NCBI RefSeq assembly: GCF_002118315.1 | Contig: NZ_MTSZ01000003.1 | Location: 248,001 to 312,000, forward strand | Source of the DNA: Kiloniella majae | GTDB lineage: Bacteria > Pseudomonadota > Alphaproteobacteria > Kiloniellales > Kiloniellaceae | Length of the DNA stretch: 64,000 bases | Reading direction: 5' to 3' | In this document: positions 63,632 through 64,000 of the stretch, in pieces | Numbering within the stretch: position 1 is the stretch's first letter | Layout of the letters: each line of letters starts with the position of its first letter | Translations under genes and position numbers: made by a program | The notes under the pieces: generated by a model | What the model was told of the DNA's origin: nothing | The model's input: the letters and a program-made list of their open reading frames with translations, nothing else | Databases searched by the model: none

Positions 63632-64000
63632 TTATTCGCCCTGTGAAAGCGCTTGTTTTGAGATGCGTTCCATTATGTCTTCAATTTCAGGACTGCTTGG
63701 TTTTTCTTCTTCATCAGCGTTTTCATCAAGGAAACTGTCAATATCTGTGTCTTCACTCAAGGGAATTTCATCAGCACTAATTACTTCTTCTTCGGTTATT
63801 CCAGCTTCTTCCATTGTCCCTGATTCTTCGGGCATTTTTGTTTCTGCTGACATTTCATCTTCGACATTTTCTTCTGATGAAGCCTCTTCTACAGTCTCAT
63901 TCTGAGGTGCATCCTGAGACAAAATTTGATCTTCGAGAGGATCTTCCAATCCTTCTAAGGGACTATCGATATCTTCTGCCGAAGTTGCCTCGGGCATAGC
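63632..64000 (-). CDS. C-terminal part of a very acidic protein, partial or near-complete
   Basis: The open frame runs to the right edge. An ATG at 63997 may be the start, or the gene may continue outside. The 121 residues seen are dominated by Glu, Asp and Ser, with runs such as EEASSEENVEDEM, and end IEDIMERISKQALSQGE, a possible short amphipathic helix. The frame is clean and on the same strand as the cyclase. No family is recognised. Confidence 0.5.
   Translation of the reverse strand, partial: AMPEATSAEDIDSPLEGLEDPLEDQILSQDAPQNETVEEASSEENVEDEMSAETKMPEESGTMEEAGITEEEVISADEIPLSEDTDIDSFLDENADEEEKPSSPEIEDIMERISKQALSQGE

Overview
This 64-kb window is ordinary, gene-dense bacterial chromosome from an alphaproteobacterium. 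It has no insertion sequence, prophage, CRISPR array, rRNA gene or recognisable tRNA gene. The assignment rests on gene content and order: divergent MoxR/DUF58/DUF4159 and DUF1285-CoA pyrophosphatase-DUF6111-cca blocks, petABC, prs-rplY-pth-ychF, lgt with a MidA-like methyltransferase and pgeF, ubiK-ybjN-proC, an ELM1-family gene, and an Irr-type iron box. By eye the G+C content is below 50 percent, and the gene set fits a Rhodospirillales/Kiloniellales-like marine lineage; genus and species cannot be fixed from the sequence alone.

Layout. 1-3.8 kb: a C-terminal gene fragment, a pirin plus glutathionyl-hydroquinone reductase pair read divergently from a LysR regulator, then a GNAT gene behind a strongly folded leader. 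3.8-10.7 kb: a four-gene membrane/AAA+ cluster (moxR, DUF58, BatA/DUF4159, vWA-like protein). 11-13.7 kb: DUF1285, NUDIX, DUF6111, cca. 13.7-20.4 kb: GNAT, hemF, trmL, the bc1 complex operon petABC, a VOC protein and an HPP protein. 20.4-29.1 kb: ychF, pth, rplY, prs, a lipoprotein, then the tightly overlapping hldD-lgt-MidA-pgeF unit. 29.3-36.2 kb: ubiK, ybjN, proC, a TetR protein, a tRNA-binding protein, an OmpR/EnvZ pair, and a MarR gene divergent from ilvE. 36.2-41 kb: moaE, moaD, moeA, mobB, uvrC. 41.5-48.8 kb: folB, a cation antiporter, msrB, an orphan PAS histidine kinase, uvrB, diaminopropionate ammonia-lyase. 49-53.3 kb: ahpC-ahpD, a tiny membrane protein, aspartate aminotransferase, msrP. 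53.6-64 kb: a BCCT transporter, a divergent AraC/MFS pair, a small-RNA locus, LysR, trxB, ELM1, Lrp, a diguanylate cyclase, and the end of an acidic protein.

Themes. Redox and thiol defence recurs: hydroquinone reductase, AhpC/AhpD, MsrB, MsrP, TrxB and pirin. The molybdopterin genes at 36-39 kb make the cofactor needed by MsrP at 52 kb. UvrB and UvrC lie within 10 kb of each other. hemF serves haem synthesis, and cytochromes b and c1 next door use the haem.

The most interesting non-protein signal is a compact three-hairpin RNA with its own intrinsic terminator on the minus strand at about 57845-57975. Next are a perfect Irr-like iron box upstream of ahpC, a folded leader at 3080-3228, and perfect inverted repeats between the divergent LysR/pirin and MarR/ilvE genes. 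All functional calls come from reading the sequence and recalling the families; no database search was run.
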